Notes under the pieces: model-generated
Told to the model about the DNA's origin: nothing
What the model saw: the letters and a program-made list of their open reading frames with translations, nothing else
Database searches by the model: none
Source: Sialis fuliginosa
Lineage: Eukaryota > Arthropoda > Insecta > Megaloptera > Sialidae
Assembly (NCBI GenBank): GCA_961205875.1
Contig: OY540810.1
Span: 11,470,001 to 11,534,000, forward strand
Length of the DNA: 64,000 bases
Direction: 5' to 3'
Translations under genes and position numbers: made by a program
Shown here: piece by piece, positions 33,426-43,045 of the stretch
Layout: each line of letters starts with the position of its first letter
How positions within the stretch are numbered: position 1 is the stretch's first letter

Positions 33426-34025
33426 ATTAATATGTAAAAAAACTGAAAGTAAAAAAGTTGACGTGCGCTACTGCATAACAATAAACAATATCACAAAATG
33501 CACTTACAAATTATGAATGAGATATTGCTTAGCAGAGCGTAATTGAAAATTTTTTCGCGGTTCAGCGAATACTATCATTACTTTATCTTGTTTTATTTAT
33601 CATTTCTTGGAACATACATTTCTTTATGCGTTTCGCAGCATCTTTATGTTTCAGCTTATAAAGTAAAAGTATATAACCGCTACAGTTTTACACGCATTGA
33701 TATTATCGTGTAATTTATGTTAATATTCCAACGTTTTGTATATAGTATTATTTATTTTGCATTTTCTGTACATACATTGATTTTAATTTATATTGGTGTA
33801 AACTGTGTAAAACCAGTGTACACTTATATAAATACATTTGATATTAACAAGTATTATTTAATGAGTCGAGATCATTAAGATATAAAATTATTAATAAAAA
33901 AAAATTCATTGTAATTAAAAAAAATATATTCAAATTATTTATGGTTATTTTTGTACTTAACTAGACAAAATGTTTCTAAACTTGTTGGGAGGAAGGGGGT
34001 GTTTCCTTGGGTAATATTGTAAAGA
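33426..34025. other. AT-rich stretch, nothing recognised
   Basis: A patch at 33525-33660 is slightly less AT-rich, but no exon-like frame was found. Confidence 0.35.
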
Positions 34026-34029
34026 AAAG

Positions 34030-34153
34030 AGTGAGTGAAAACAGCGCGTAAATTCAATAGAAATTGCTCCATTACATTGTGTTTTTTTTTAAGTCTTTCC
34101 ACCCTTTTTTTCAAACTTTTTCAACCGCGTAAATGGAGGGGTTATTGTATATT
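34030..34153. mobile_element. Tigger/pogo-like MITE fragment
   Basis: 'gaaaacagcgcgtaaattcaatag', aagtctttccacccttttt and 'caaccgcgtaaatggaggggttattgta' match the right part of 50895-51039. The left terminus is deleted. Confidence 0.5.
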
Positions 34154-34742
34154 CTAAATGAGTTAGAGGATTGTTAAAAATAAAAGATTTCGAATTTTTT
34201 TTTTTTTTAGGAAGCACATTATTTTTTGTAGATACTTGTATAGGAACATCCTGTATTTGTTAACAACAACAAAAAGGAGGGATTACTGTATTACAAACAT
34301 TATCAATTTAAAGCTATGCAGATATTATAAAAAAATATTTGTGTGAAAATACAACATTCATTTATAAATAATCGATAATATTATTATCATTAAATTCTAT
34401 TAATTTTTTTGATATTTTTTTTAAATATTCACCTAAATTATTAGAAAGTCAGTAAAAACAGTCTGGCGCCGGCAAATAAAATTAATTATTTTATTGATCT
34501 GGAAATTATGACAGCTTTTTATACAGTACAGTTAATCTTTTTATAAAATGTTTGACATCATTTATTAAATGTGCGAAAGAAGAATATCGATTCGTATTTC
34601 GGTATTTTATTGTTTTTTAAATTTTTTAAATTTTTTTAATAATTTAATAGTTTATATAAATTTATATTATTTAAGATATTGTACTTCTGATCGTACTGTG
34701 TTCTTCTTAGGTATTTTAGATATATAAAAAAATATATTCATT

Positions 34743-35097
34743 TTGGGAACCTCCACGGGCCGTGATATTTTTTTGGATCAAATCGAATGAATGACTTTTG
34801 TAGATCAGACTTTTTTTTATTTTATTTTTTTCGTATCGATCATTTTTAACCGAGTTATGAAGGAAAGTCTTTCAGTTTTCCAAATCTACCTTTAGAATTT
34901 TTTTACGATACTTTTTTCGGAGTTCTAGGCGTTCAATTGCGGTTTTTGTTTTAATCGCAAATAATTCAGTCAAAAATGGTCGAACAGTAATAAAAAAAAA
35001 AAAAACAAATTGAAAAGAAAAATCTGATCAACAAAAGCTATTCATTAGATTTGGTTAAAAAAATGTATAACGACCTGCGGACTGCGGAAGTTGGAGG
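34743..35097. repeat. Long foldback element
   Basis: The left arm (about 34743-34813, 'gaacctccacgggccgtgat...ggatcaaatcgaatgaatgacttttgtagatcag') is inverted in the right arm (about 35025-35097, 'ctgatcaacaaaagctattcattagatttggtt...ggaagttggaggctc'). The arms are imperfect, about 70 bp. The middle has homopolymer A/T runs. Confidence 0.6.
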
Positions 35098-35506
35098 CTC
35101 AAAATTAATATATTTTTTGACGATAGTAAATTTGAAAATGTTGTTAAATTCGTTTTTAGTGTCCAAAAATACGTAAGAAAAACAATACAAGACCTTTTTT
35201 GTGCGCCTTATTTTAATTATTTTTCAACAATTTCTAAAACGAGTTTTTTTTTTAAGTTAAAATTGATTTAATTTTGTACAAATATTACAAATCAGTTTCA
35301 GTCAATCTAATTTTGCACGAAGGAAAAAAACTGATCCAGCACGACTTGCTTCAAACTTCATACCAACAAAAACCAATATTATTGTATAAAATTTCACGTC
35401 ATTTTATTAAATTTCACACCATAATCATAGTTGTCGCAACCCTACATATTTGATCTAAACGTTTTCAAAATAATAATAATGATGCCGTGAAATCTGCAAT
35501 TTACAA

Positions 35507-35520
35507 ACACACACACACAC
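35507..35520. repeat. (CA)n run at hAT insertion site
   Basis: A short CA run forms the left flank of the 35521-36600 element; the longer run on the other side is at 36601-36627. Confidence 0.85.
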
Positions 35521-36600
35521 CAGGGGCGCACACAGATTTTTCTTTTAGGTGCAGTCCAAAAAAATTTTTGTTCCAACAATTTAGTTACCACTTATATTTT
35601 TGTTATTGTTTTATAATTATCTTAAGATTACTAATTTTTGCGCTAAATATCACATTAGTTTTCCTTTTTTAGGTTTTAACCTTTTAAAAATAGTTTCATT
35701 ATTTAACCCGCTAGTGGAGGCGTGTAGTCGATCTGACCCAACGAGATGTATGAACTATTACAAAGGCTTTATATGTAAACAAAAATGATTTCTTTACTTA
35801 TCCGTCAGTCTACCTTCAAACTAAATCATGTTGAACAGCTGACATTAATTACTTTGAGTTTATCACAGAAACGTGGTGTGTTATTTCTCCTTAAAGTTGT
35901 TGATGGGTCAATTTGACCCAACGTTCCCGTTAACGTGAATTTTTTTACAACATGGCCGTCTTATTAATTTTTTTCAGATCCGAAAGATATTGAATTAATT
36001 CAATATTCACTTCGTTTGTTTAAATCATGCAGAGATATTTTGTCAAATTGTTGTGATTAATATAATTTTACGTTTTCATAATTTTTATGTTGTACCTACT
36101 TACATTACTACCTACATACATTCACTAATTTTAAAAATAAAAATAAAAAATGGGGTATATTATGTGATTTATATTAGACTGGGGATCTAATGATATGTTT
36201 TACTTAATAATAAAATAATTATCTAATTAAAGAGTACTTTAAGTAGTCACTAAAGTCTAACGGGTCAATTTGACCCGACGTTTCCACTGATGTGAGGATT
36301 TTTAACGATTTAACTGGCGGGTTCAGTTTGCAAACTTCTTTTGTTCGTCAAGAACGTAAATCCTTTGCTATTGTTATAATTTATTTCTACTTTTCCAAAC
36401 AAATTAACCCCTAATAAATAATGAGTTACTTTTTATTTTTATCACCTATATACCGCATAATCATTAAAACATAACTTCCACTGTATACTATAATATATTT
36501 TGAGCTTTTTTTATGTATTATTATGGTTAAATTACAAATATTCGTCTTGGATCTTAGGGGCAATCCAGACCCACTGGACGACCCCCTGTGTGCGGCCCTG
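35521..36600. mobile_element. hAT-type non-autonomous element inserted in a CA repeat
   Basis: The ends are CAGGGGCGCACACAG and CTGTGTGCGGCCCTG (one mismatch when inverted). The flanks acacacac and acatacac match at 7 of 8, as expected for insertion in a CA repeat. The 1,080-bp body hosts a piggyBac-like element at 35707-36321 and has no transposase frame. Confidence 0.75.
35707..36321. mobile_element. Nested piggyBac-like MITE
   Basis: The left end TTAA|CCCGCTAGTGGAGG and right end (inverted) CCCGCCAGTTAAATCG are followed by TTCA, a one-base variant of TTAA. The palindrome GGGTCAATTTGACCC is present at 35905-35919 and 36262-36276, with a related 'gtcgatctgaccc' near 35727. This parallels 17683-18251. 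Confidence 0.45.
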
Positions 36601-36627
36601 ACATACACACACACACACACACACACA
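36601..36627. repeat. (CA)n microsatellite
   Basis: CA repeat on the right flank of the hAT element; the two runs were probably one before insertion. Confidence 0.9.
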
Positions 36628-37185
36628 TAGAGGTGTAAGGCAGGAAGATGTTTATAGTCAGGTGTTACGTAACCCAAAATCGATAAAGATAAAGCACGGA
36701 GTACCGTTTTGGTAAAATATCGATTCATCGCGTACAATATAATATAAATATATGTATGTACGGATTGTGAACCCGCGACCTCGTGTTCATCATTGGTCTT
36801 AGAAGTTGTTGACCTGAACATGTACATTGTTGTTGTACAGTTGTTGCATTTATTCTGTTGTTAAGTATTATTGTTTGTAATGTGCTGTGTTTTAAAAAGG
36901 AGTTTTCCCGAGTCGAAATATAAAACCTTGATTGAACTTAAGTGCTTTAAACTAAGATTTCTAGGTGTAAATAGTTTTTGTAGCAATGGAGATTGCATGT
37001 TAAACAAAACTCATTTCAGACCTAAGCATAGCAGTTTTGTCCGCTTATTCGATGTTTAAGGCGAAAATGAGTTCTAGAAATCTGTTACAAACCCGTAAAT
37101 CCTAAAGTCGCATAAAAATTTATAGAACCTTGTCTTACCTTAGAAGCCCTATATATATATATATAGGTATATATATAGGTAACTA
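36628..37185. other. No gene recognised; short (TA)n run
   Basis: Near 36765-36800 the minus strand reads 'aggtcgcgggttcacaatccgta', resembling a tRNA/SINE B box, but no A box or cloverleaf was found. A (TA)n run with 'ggtatatatataggt' is at 37150-37183. The 62-codon plus-strand frame at 36871-37059 has no recognisable features. Confidence 0.3.
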
Positions 37186-37212
37186 TTATTGATATTTATT
37201 TTAATTAATTTG

Positions 37213-37370
37213 AATAATAATAATTATTTATCATATATACTAGCTTATTATATAATTTGCATAAAAAATCTCTAAAAATTAATATAAAAATAATTACTAT
37301 CTCAAATAAAAGGTTTTTTATGCAAATTTTAAAATTAGCTAGTATATATGATAGAGAATTATTATTATTG
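37213..37370. repeat. Foldback with arms of about 58 bp
   Basis: The left arm 37213-37270 (...tcatatatactagct...tttgcataaaaaatc) and right arm 37312-37370 (ggttttttatgcaaatttt...agctagtatatatgat...) are inverted with few mismatches, around a 41-base loop. Further tttaattaa words outside may extend the arms. Confidence 0.75.
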
Positions 37371-37511
37371 AAAGTAACTATTTAATTAAAATAATTATCT
37401 TCTTTCACGACAGAGCTGGTGCAAAATCATAACTTGCGATGATAAACTATCTTACATAGAATTTATAAAAGTCATTCATTTACATATTTTAAAGAGCAAC
37501 TAAATTATATG

Positions 37512-37940
37512 CAGGCCCGGATTTACCATGCAAGCAGAGTAGGCAACTGCCTAGGGCGGCAAGAATTGAAGGGCGGCAAATTTTGGTGGAAACTTTGAAA
37601 ACTTGTTATATTCGTGGGAATTGAATTTGATTTTGATTCCATTATCGATGAGTTTGCCATCCGAAAATCGAGACGTAAAAATTTCAACACATAAGCAATA
37701 ATTTCTCTATACATGTAACTCAAGCATGACTAAAAAAAAGGTCTTCAATTTTTAGTTTTTATGTTTCCTAATGTAACTTTATAAAAATTTATAAAATTTG
37801 AAACTGACGCAACCAAAAAAAAAAGATCCTGAGTTTTATATTTTGACATCTATGACTTAAACTGTTAGTTTCGAGGGGGGGGAGGGGGTCGGCAATTTTC
37901 GCAACTGCCTAGGGGCGGCAAATTTCTAAATCCGGGCCTG
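37512..37940. mobile_element. hAT-type MITE with exact 8-bp duplication
   Basis: The ends CAGGCCCGGATTTA and TAAATCCGGGCCTG are exact inverses. The flanks are attatatg (37504-37511) and attatatg (37941-37948). Just inside, 'actgcctagggcggcaa' at the left is mirrored by 'aactgcctaggggcggcaaat' at the right. It is 429 bp and non-coding. Confidence 0.9.
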
Positions 37941-38019
37941 ATTATATGCCACCCATACCTCTTAGTGGATAAAATTAAAACAAAACCAAATATTTGTTTA
38001 ATTCATTTATTATATTATT

Positions 38020-38260
38020 TTTAGGGTTCCGAAGAAATCCTTTTTGTTGTTCGTCCACCCATCCTTTTTGGTCAAAGCAAAGTATCTCATAAACTATATA
38101 AGCTACAAACTTAGAATGAAGATATTAAAAAATACTAAAATCAGCAATATCATTTAAAATTTTGGAGAAATAGTGGATGGGGGGGGGGGGGGGGGGGGCA
38201 GTTAATTTAATGCTCATATGTAGGCATGTGGGATGTGAAAATGTGGATCTCAATTAGTAG
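38020..38260 (+). repeat. Dispersed 'agggttccg' repeat (F) with G20 tract
   Basis: tttttagggttccgaagaaa, 'tatctcataaactatataagctacaaactt' and 'catgtgggatgtgaaaatgtgg' match the minus strand of 22435-22990. A run of 20 G lies at 38179-38198. Confidence 0.55.
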
Positions 38261-38599
38261 AATTTTACACTCGTGTATGAGTCGGTCAATTTTTAAATAT
38301 AATAAGAAATTATCAAGTATAATTGAAAAACATTTAATTTTTGTTATAACTTGATACAAAAAATTTTTTTAGGAAAAAGCTGGTTAAAAATATATGTATT
38401 TTCAAAACATAATAAACCTAAATGCTTTATTTATAAAAGAATATATATTTCATAAGTAAAAATCAAGATTTAATTTTAAAAACATATATTTTTTTTAATT
38501 ATAAGATTGAAACAATTAAAATTGAACTAATGATGAAATAAGAAGTAGGTAATAATAATTTTTCTCTAAAAAATATTGTTATTTTTAAATTATTTTTCA

Positions 38600-38732
38600 A
38601 GCCTGAGTTCAGTACATGAACGTAATTTTCTTGCAAGCAAAATTAATCATGCCCGAACTGAGCTCGGGTTTGGTCATTTCTGCCAGTTTAGTATGCCCGA
38701 GCTGAGCTCAGGTCTGGGCGTTAAGGGATTAA
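38600..38732. mobile_element. Possible piggyBac-like end with GAGCTC palindromes
   Basis: 'cccgaactgagctcggg' and 'cccgagctgagctcagg' are imperfect palindromes 43 bp apart. The right end reads GGGCGTTAAGGGA|TTAA (TTAA at 38729-38732), equal to a CCCTTAACGCCC terminus on the other strand. No left end was located. Confidence 0.35.
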
Positions 38733-39090
38733 ATATAAAAATTTATTTTTTTAAATAATTTACTACATTAATTAGTATTACCAATAAATTTAATGCTCCT
38801 TTAGCGCTAAATATTCCTTTAAAGTAGATTTGGCTTTAATTGAAACATGTACGTTCTAAAAACAATGCAAAAAATTAAAAATCCCTGTAATTAAATGTAC
38901 CTACTATGCTTGGTTCAATTGATAATTCGAGTTAGTTAAAGGAGCATTTAGTTAAACTTGGTAATATCCGTGTGTAATTAGATTTTTTTAATAGAAGATT
39001 TCAAACAAATAAAAAATTTTAAACATAAATATAAATATGGTGAAGAAGCAATTAAGTATAAAAATTAACATTTTTAATTAATTCAGTCAA

Positions 39091-39197
39091 TCAAATACAT
39101 TTTTTTATAGATAGACGTTTGTTACTTGTGAGTTTATTAATTACATCTGTGAATTTTTTCTCATCAATTTTCTCGTCTGTTGTTGCACTCGCCCAGT
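39091..39197 (-). CDS. Exon candidate 5 (terminal exon)
   Basis: The acceptor ttttcacag| is followed by two bases completing an Asp codon from exon 4, then WASATTDEKIDEKKFTDVIN and KLTSNKRLSIKKCI, ending at TGA (39093-39091). The exon's length and phase exactly fit exon 4. It is rich in Lys, Asp and Glu. No domain is recognised. Confidence 0.5.
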
Positions 39198-39443
39198 CTG
39201 TGAAAAGATAATAGTTTTACTTCATTATTATCAACATTCTGCAAACAATATGACGAATACAAATTTGTTTATTTAACTGTGCATCACTTGTAATCTGCTC
39301 TTATAATGCAATTAAACAAACTAAGTAATCTATAATTTATTCCACTAAGGCTGATCGATCTCCGATTACAAAAGGGATGAAAAGAAAAATCAAAGATGTA
39401 TTCATAATTAATATTTATGTATTGAATGAAAAGCTTTAGTCAC

Positions 39444-39666
39444 CATAAAATGGCGGGATGTTCGCCACGGATCCCTTTTGCCAAGTAATTTCCAATTTAG
39501 TTTCCATATATTTCTAATATTGCTCCTTTTACTAATGTCTTCCAATCTTGAGTTCCTCTAGAAGTTTCACTTCTTTTTTAGATACTGAACTTGAGGGAAG
39601 ATATATATTATAACTCTCCCTAATTTTTGTTTTTTTCCGAGCAGGCATGGTGTACCAGTCAGGTAG
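39444..39666 (-). CDS. Exon candidate 4, interrupted by three stops
   Basis: It lies between acceptor ttttttag| and donor TATG|gtgact, 223 bases long. In phase with exon 3 it reads LPDWYTMPARKKTKI...VKLLEELKIGRH, then TAG (39534-39532), TAA (39531-39529), AAG GAG CAA TAT, TAG (39516-39514), then KYMETKLEITWQKGSVANIP and FY. It leaves one base that completes an Asp codon with exon 5. Each stop is one C-to-T change from a Gln codon. A second frame is open over the second half, but does not fit exon 5. Confidence 0.5.
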
Positions 39667-39742
39667 CTAAAAAATTATTAATAATATTTAACTATAACGT
39701 TGAATTGAAAATAACCCAAAGAAAATTGTCTTTTTACAATAC

Positions 39743-39846
39743 CTTGTGATCTTGTCGTGATAATAATGTGGCTCTTTCTTGGATTTCAAAACTTTTTTCT
39801 ACAGTTCGCAGGATTTTACGAAAGAATAATAAAATATTCTCAGTGA
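39743..39846 (-). CDS. Exon candidate 3
   Basis: It lies between acceptor ctttttcag| and donor CACAAG|gtattg. Only one frame is open: two bases then 34 codons, TENILLFFRKILRTVEKSFE and onward to RQDHK, ending in phase 0. It looks like an amphipathic helix-forming segment. It joins exon 4 without a break. Confidence 0.5.
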
Positions 39847-40469
39847 CTGAAAAAGAAGTAATAATTAAAAGAAGTTATGATTAAATTAATTATTTATATA
39901 CGATTGACTATAAAAATGAACAATGTATTCCTAAATAAACATATTATACTGTCATACGAGGTTATAACTAGTGATGAGCTGTAGAAAACCCTTTGTTAAT
40001 ATGTATATGCATTATTTTTATAAATAAACCATAAAATAACATATATTAACATTAAGATTTTTATATTTAGCCATGAGCAAACTCTTTGTTAAAAATTTCA
40101 TAGCTCACCACTGGTTATAATTCACAATTATATAGAGAAATCAAAAAACAATGACTATTTATCAATAAAATAGCGCTTAAGATATTTTATAACCCCCAAT
40201 TTTAGTGGTCACTTTTAATTGGTGGTTTAAGATATTTTACAGTGCACTGCAAACACCTTTTCAATGTTTCATATATATGTACAAAATTGGACTACCAATT
40301 GATATTTGATTTATTAAATTAATATGCAATAATATAATTCACAATTAACAGGTGCGATATTTGAAAATATCTTAAGTGCCATTACGATACATCATCATAG
40401 TCAGTTACAATAATTTATAAAGCAGATATCAGTGGTTACGATTCTTTATCTGGCGGCTATGATACTTAA

Positions 40470-40708
40470 CCGCCCTACCTTTGGGTTATTATTCAAAAAA
40501 TTGTTAAGTCATCAGGTTGTTTTTCATTAGATTTCTCAATAACAATACTTGATTACATGTACGTAGGAACAATTTGACGTACCACAAACGTTTTGTGAGT
40601 TGCGTTGCGGGTATAGTTTTTTATGTACCTGAACGTACGGGATACGGCTTGTTGCGTTCGGGCGATAATATAACGGCCGTATCACGCACGTTCATATGGG
40701 TAGGGCGG
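40470..40708. mobile_element. TTAA-flanked MITE inside an intron
   Basis: TTAA|CCGCCCTACC at 40466-40479 is exactly inverted as GGTAGGGCGG|TTAA at 40699-40712. Exact TTAA on both sides suggests piggyBac-type insertion. The interior has a less AT-rich patch with an 83-codon chance frame (40574-40825) that runs out of the element. Confidence 0.55.
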
Positions 40709-40833
40709 TTAAAAAACAATGGTGGATACGATTATACGATAGTCAAAGTTACAGAATCGATCGGTAATATCAAGCAGATTATCGTAACCATCATAACTCA
40801 ATTTTACAAAAAATGTTGCTTATGATACTTTAC

Positions 40834-40913
40834 CTTGTAGGGGACGATATGGATAGACAGACATACTTTAATTCCATAGGAAGGTGAACGTGAAATACTC
40901 TTTGAAGTTTCGT
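40834..40913 (-). CDS. Exon candidate 2
   Basis: The acceptor tctgtctacag| precedes 80 bases and a donor CAAG|gtaaag. Following exon 1 in phase 0 it would read TKLQRVFHVHLPMELKYVCL... and leave two bases, which does not match the phase of exon 3. An alternative donor (AAA|gtatgt at 40866) gives 47 bases and also leaves two. The exon is supported mainly by its splice sites and balanced composition. Confidence 0.35.
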
Positions 40914-41272
40914 CTGTAGACAGAATAAATTCTTAATTAAAATAAATGTTTATTATGATTTTTCATTCTTTTAGCTAGGTATTTTATTGCAAAATTTTTT
41001 TGAATAAATAATCAAATTATACATTGTTCGTGCAGTAAAAAACAAACAATTACAAAGTTCGTATTTAAATTTGACAATAAAAATTACACCAAATTTTTCT
41101 AATATTTTTATACATCAAAATCATTCAAAATAATATAATATGTAAAAGTATGTAGCAACACCTGATAGGTATTTACTTCATTGCAAAATTATAGTGAACA
41201 TATAAATTTCACTACCTACTTAATGTTGTTTTAAAGAAGCAAATACATGTAATTAATAAAATATGTACTTAC

Positions 41273-41377
41273 GTGAAGATAAAACAGATTACTGTATTGA
41301 ACTTTGTGTTTATGAACTACTATATTATAATAATTTCCATAATTTCGTTGTAAAAATACGACAGATGATAAAACCAT
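41273..41377 (-). CDS. Exon candidate 1 (start codon exon)
   Basis: ATG at 41377 in context atcATGG opens 35 codons, beginning MVLSSVVFLQRNYGNYYNIV, and reaches a consensus donor CAC|gtaagt in phase 0. The N-terminus is hydrophobic then Asn/Tyr-rich, perhaps a weak organelle-targeting sequence, though it has few Arg. The frame stays open upstream, but without an ATG. Upstream sequence includes a GC palindrome near 41471-41481. Confidence 0.45.
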
Positions 41378-41470
41378 GATAGAAGTAAATGTGTACACAA
41401 GGTTTGACAGCACTTCACTTACAATGAACAAAGAACAAAATGGTAACCAATCACAAAGCTAGCTTTAATT

Positions 41471-41481
41471 TGCGCAAGCGC
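41471..41481. promoter_or_regulatory. Possible GC palindrome promoter motif
   Basis: TGCGCAAGCGC resembles an NRF-1-type palindrome (GCGC..GCGC). It lies 94 bases upstream of the exon 1 ATG on the minus strand and just before a plus-strand ATG at 41487. A promoter role is inferred from position only. Confidence 0.25.
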
Positions 41482-41486
41482 TCTCA

Positions 41487-41678
41487 ATGTTTCAGTTCAT
41501 AGAAATTATAACATTTCATATATTATGTAGAAACGATGTTTTAATATGTAGAAAAAGGAAACCAATTTGTTCCCAAATGAGGGGAAGACAAAATTATGTA
41601 AAATGTACTCAAAAAATGTGTTTAATAGATGGATTAGGTCGCCATCCATTCTTTTCTACCGAATGTTTGCGTTTTTAG
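41487..41678 (+). CDS. Small hypothetical frame, head-to-head with exon 1
   Basis: ATG at 41487 opens a 63-codon frame, MFQFIEIITFHILCRNDVLI... ending ECLRF at TAG. It contains several Cys and basic residues, including RKRKPICSQMRGRQN. There is no known family. It starts 109 bases from the divergent exon 1 start and shares the intervening GC palindrome. It could be chance or part of the divergent transcript's leader. Confidence 0.2.
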   Translation: MFQFIEIITFHILCRNDVLICRKRKPICSQMRGRQNYVKCTQKMCLIDGLGRHPFFSTECLRF

Positions 41679-41812
41679 CAAGTTACTCTATATTATAATA
41701 TTTCTATGGTTAAATACGCATGCGCATCTCCTGTCTACCATAATATATTGGATATATGTAATGAAAAAAATCAGATTTGTTTTTGCAATATTTTATTTTA
41801 TTATAAATATAA

Positions 41813-41960
41813 AGTACTGGCACCAATATTAACTGCTTTAAGAACGAGATATACTGTTTTTTGGAATTAATGAGCCTCTTTTTTGTAATTCTCGTGAACT
41901 CTTGTTACTAAGAAAACAAGTACCTCTTTATTAAATCAATTTAATTACCTACCTCTCATT
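41813..41960 (-). mobile_element. MITE family G, terminal piece
   Basis: 'gtactggcaccaatattaactgctttaagaacgagatatactgttttttgg' and 'aaaacaagtacctctttattaaatcaatttaatta' match the terminal part of family G (compare 45527-45640). Confidence 0.55.
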
Positions 41961-42471
41961 TAAATGTTTTTTTTTTATAGGTAAAATGTATTATTATCGG
42001 TAATATATGTTTTCTTATTTATAAAGTTATAAGTTCATAAATAAATCAATGAATTTACCTTCATAATATATTTTAATCCAGAAACGTGTTACTGATAATA
42101 ATATATTATATAAATATTTTTATAATTTTTTGTGCTTTATATATTCAAATATAATTTAATCACTTCGCCATTAAATAAAAAGTGTAAATGATTAATTATT
42201 GTTTATAAAAATTTTCAGATTGGCTTTTACAATATTTTATTTTATACTTTTAAAAGTATATATATATATAGTCATAAATAGAGTTTGTGCGTTATAGACA
42301 AGTTTCAAAAACACGTTTAACATCTATCGATTCTCTTATTACATGTATAAGATTAAAACACGTTCCATTTTTAAGCAGTTAAACGAACAACAAAGGAATT
42401 TAGGATTTAAAAAATATAACTAGGTTTTATTTTTCGACTCGGGTTGTTTCAAATATCTACATCCATAGTAT

Positions 42472-42655
42472 TCTATATTAATATTATAAATGCGAAAGCA
42501 ACTCTGTATGTCTGTCTGATTGTTACCTTTTTACGGTTAAAACGCTTAACTGATATTGATGAAATATGGCAGGGAAATAGCTTGTAACCTGTTCCTGTTG
42601 AAGAATATAGGCTACTTTGTATCCCGAAGAAATATACAAATTCCACACGAACGAA
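42472..42655 (+). mobile_element. Helitron-like element (H1), eroded 3' end
   Basis: It starts TCTATATTAATATTATAAAT, then gcgaaagcaactctgtatgt, 'gatgaaatatggcagggaaatagct' and ctactttgtatcccgaagaa, ending 'cacacgaacgaaattag'. The CTAG terminus is not intact. Confidence 0.6.
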
Positions 42656-42939
42656 ATTAGTACTTCATGAAATTACTATTATTCTTCATTTTTTGTATAG
42701 TCAGGATTCAGTTGTCAATCATAATATCTATTAAGAATGAAAATTATTAATGCCTGGTTTCACGAACAAACTGTGGATTTAACACAGTCAAAGAAATATA
42801 TATGACTCGTAACACGCTATCTAACATTGTTACCATTGTGCTCCGCAAAAATGGGCCCCGTAAAGTCAGCGTATCACACGGATTTTAAAATAAATATCAA
42901 TTGTTTGGAATTAAAAATCTCTGCCTGTATAAAATTAAA

Positions 42940-43045
42940 TTCTATTTTTTTTACATGTTATAGGTAATCCCGAAAACTACTGAACCGATTTTAATGCGGT
43001 TGACCAATAGTTAGATAATTTTTCAGAACAGCTATTTTTTTTTTT
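42940..43045 (+). repeat. Helitron-like H2 fragment
   Basis: 'acatgttataggtaatcccgaaaactactgaaccgattttaatgcggttgaccaatagttagataattttt' matches the 5' part of 2848-3436 and 51900-52000. Confidence 0.5.

Larger units (their letters stand above)
39091..41377 (-). pseudogene. Multi-exon gene or gene relic with in-frame stops
   Basis: Five exon candidates run down the minus strand: 41377-41273, 40913-40834, 39846-39743, 39666-39444 and 39197-39091. All have GT..AG borders. The last three join in phase, and the last ends in a stop. The fourth contains TAG TAA and, four codons later, TAG, in the frame shared with its neighbours. Exons two and three do not join in phase, so either an exon is missed or the relic is frameshifted. 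An intron hosts a TTAA-flanked MITE (40470-40708). The family is not recognised; the translated product would be soluble, Lys-rich and without membrane segments. I judge a decayed gene most likely; a functional gene with missed splicing or assembly error is the alternative. Confidence 0.5.

Noticed and set aside
36426-36827. 133-codon minus-strand frame
   Set aside because: It crosses a hAT terminus and a CA microsatellite (giving VCVCVCV) and changes character throughout, so it is a chance frame.
36765-36840. Possible tRNA or tRNA-derived SINE on the minus strand
   Set aside because: Only a B-box-like word (ggttcacaatcc) is present; no A box, acceptor stem or cloverleaf.
39400-39560. Alternative open frame in exon 4 (SRLEDISKRSN...)
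   Set aside because: It avoids the stops but its phase does not fit exon 5, whereas the stop-containing frame fits both neighbours. Kept as a caution rather than a call.
40574-40825. 83-codon plus-strand frame
   Set aside because: It starts inside the TTAA MITE with no true ATG and ends in intron sequence next to exon candidate 2 on the other strand.
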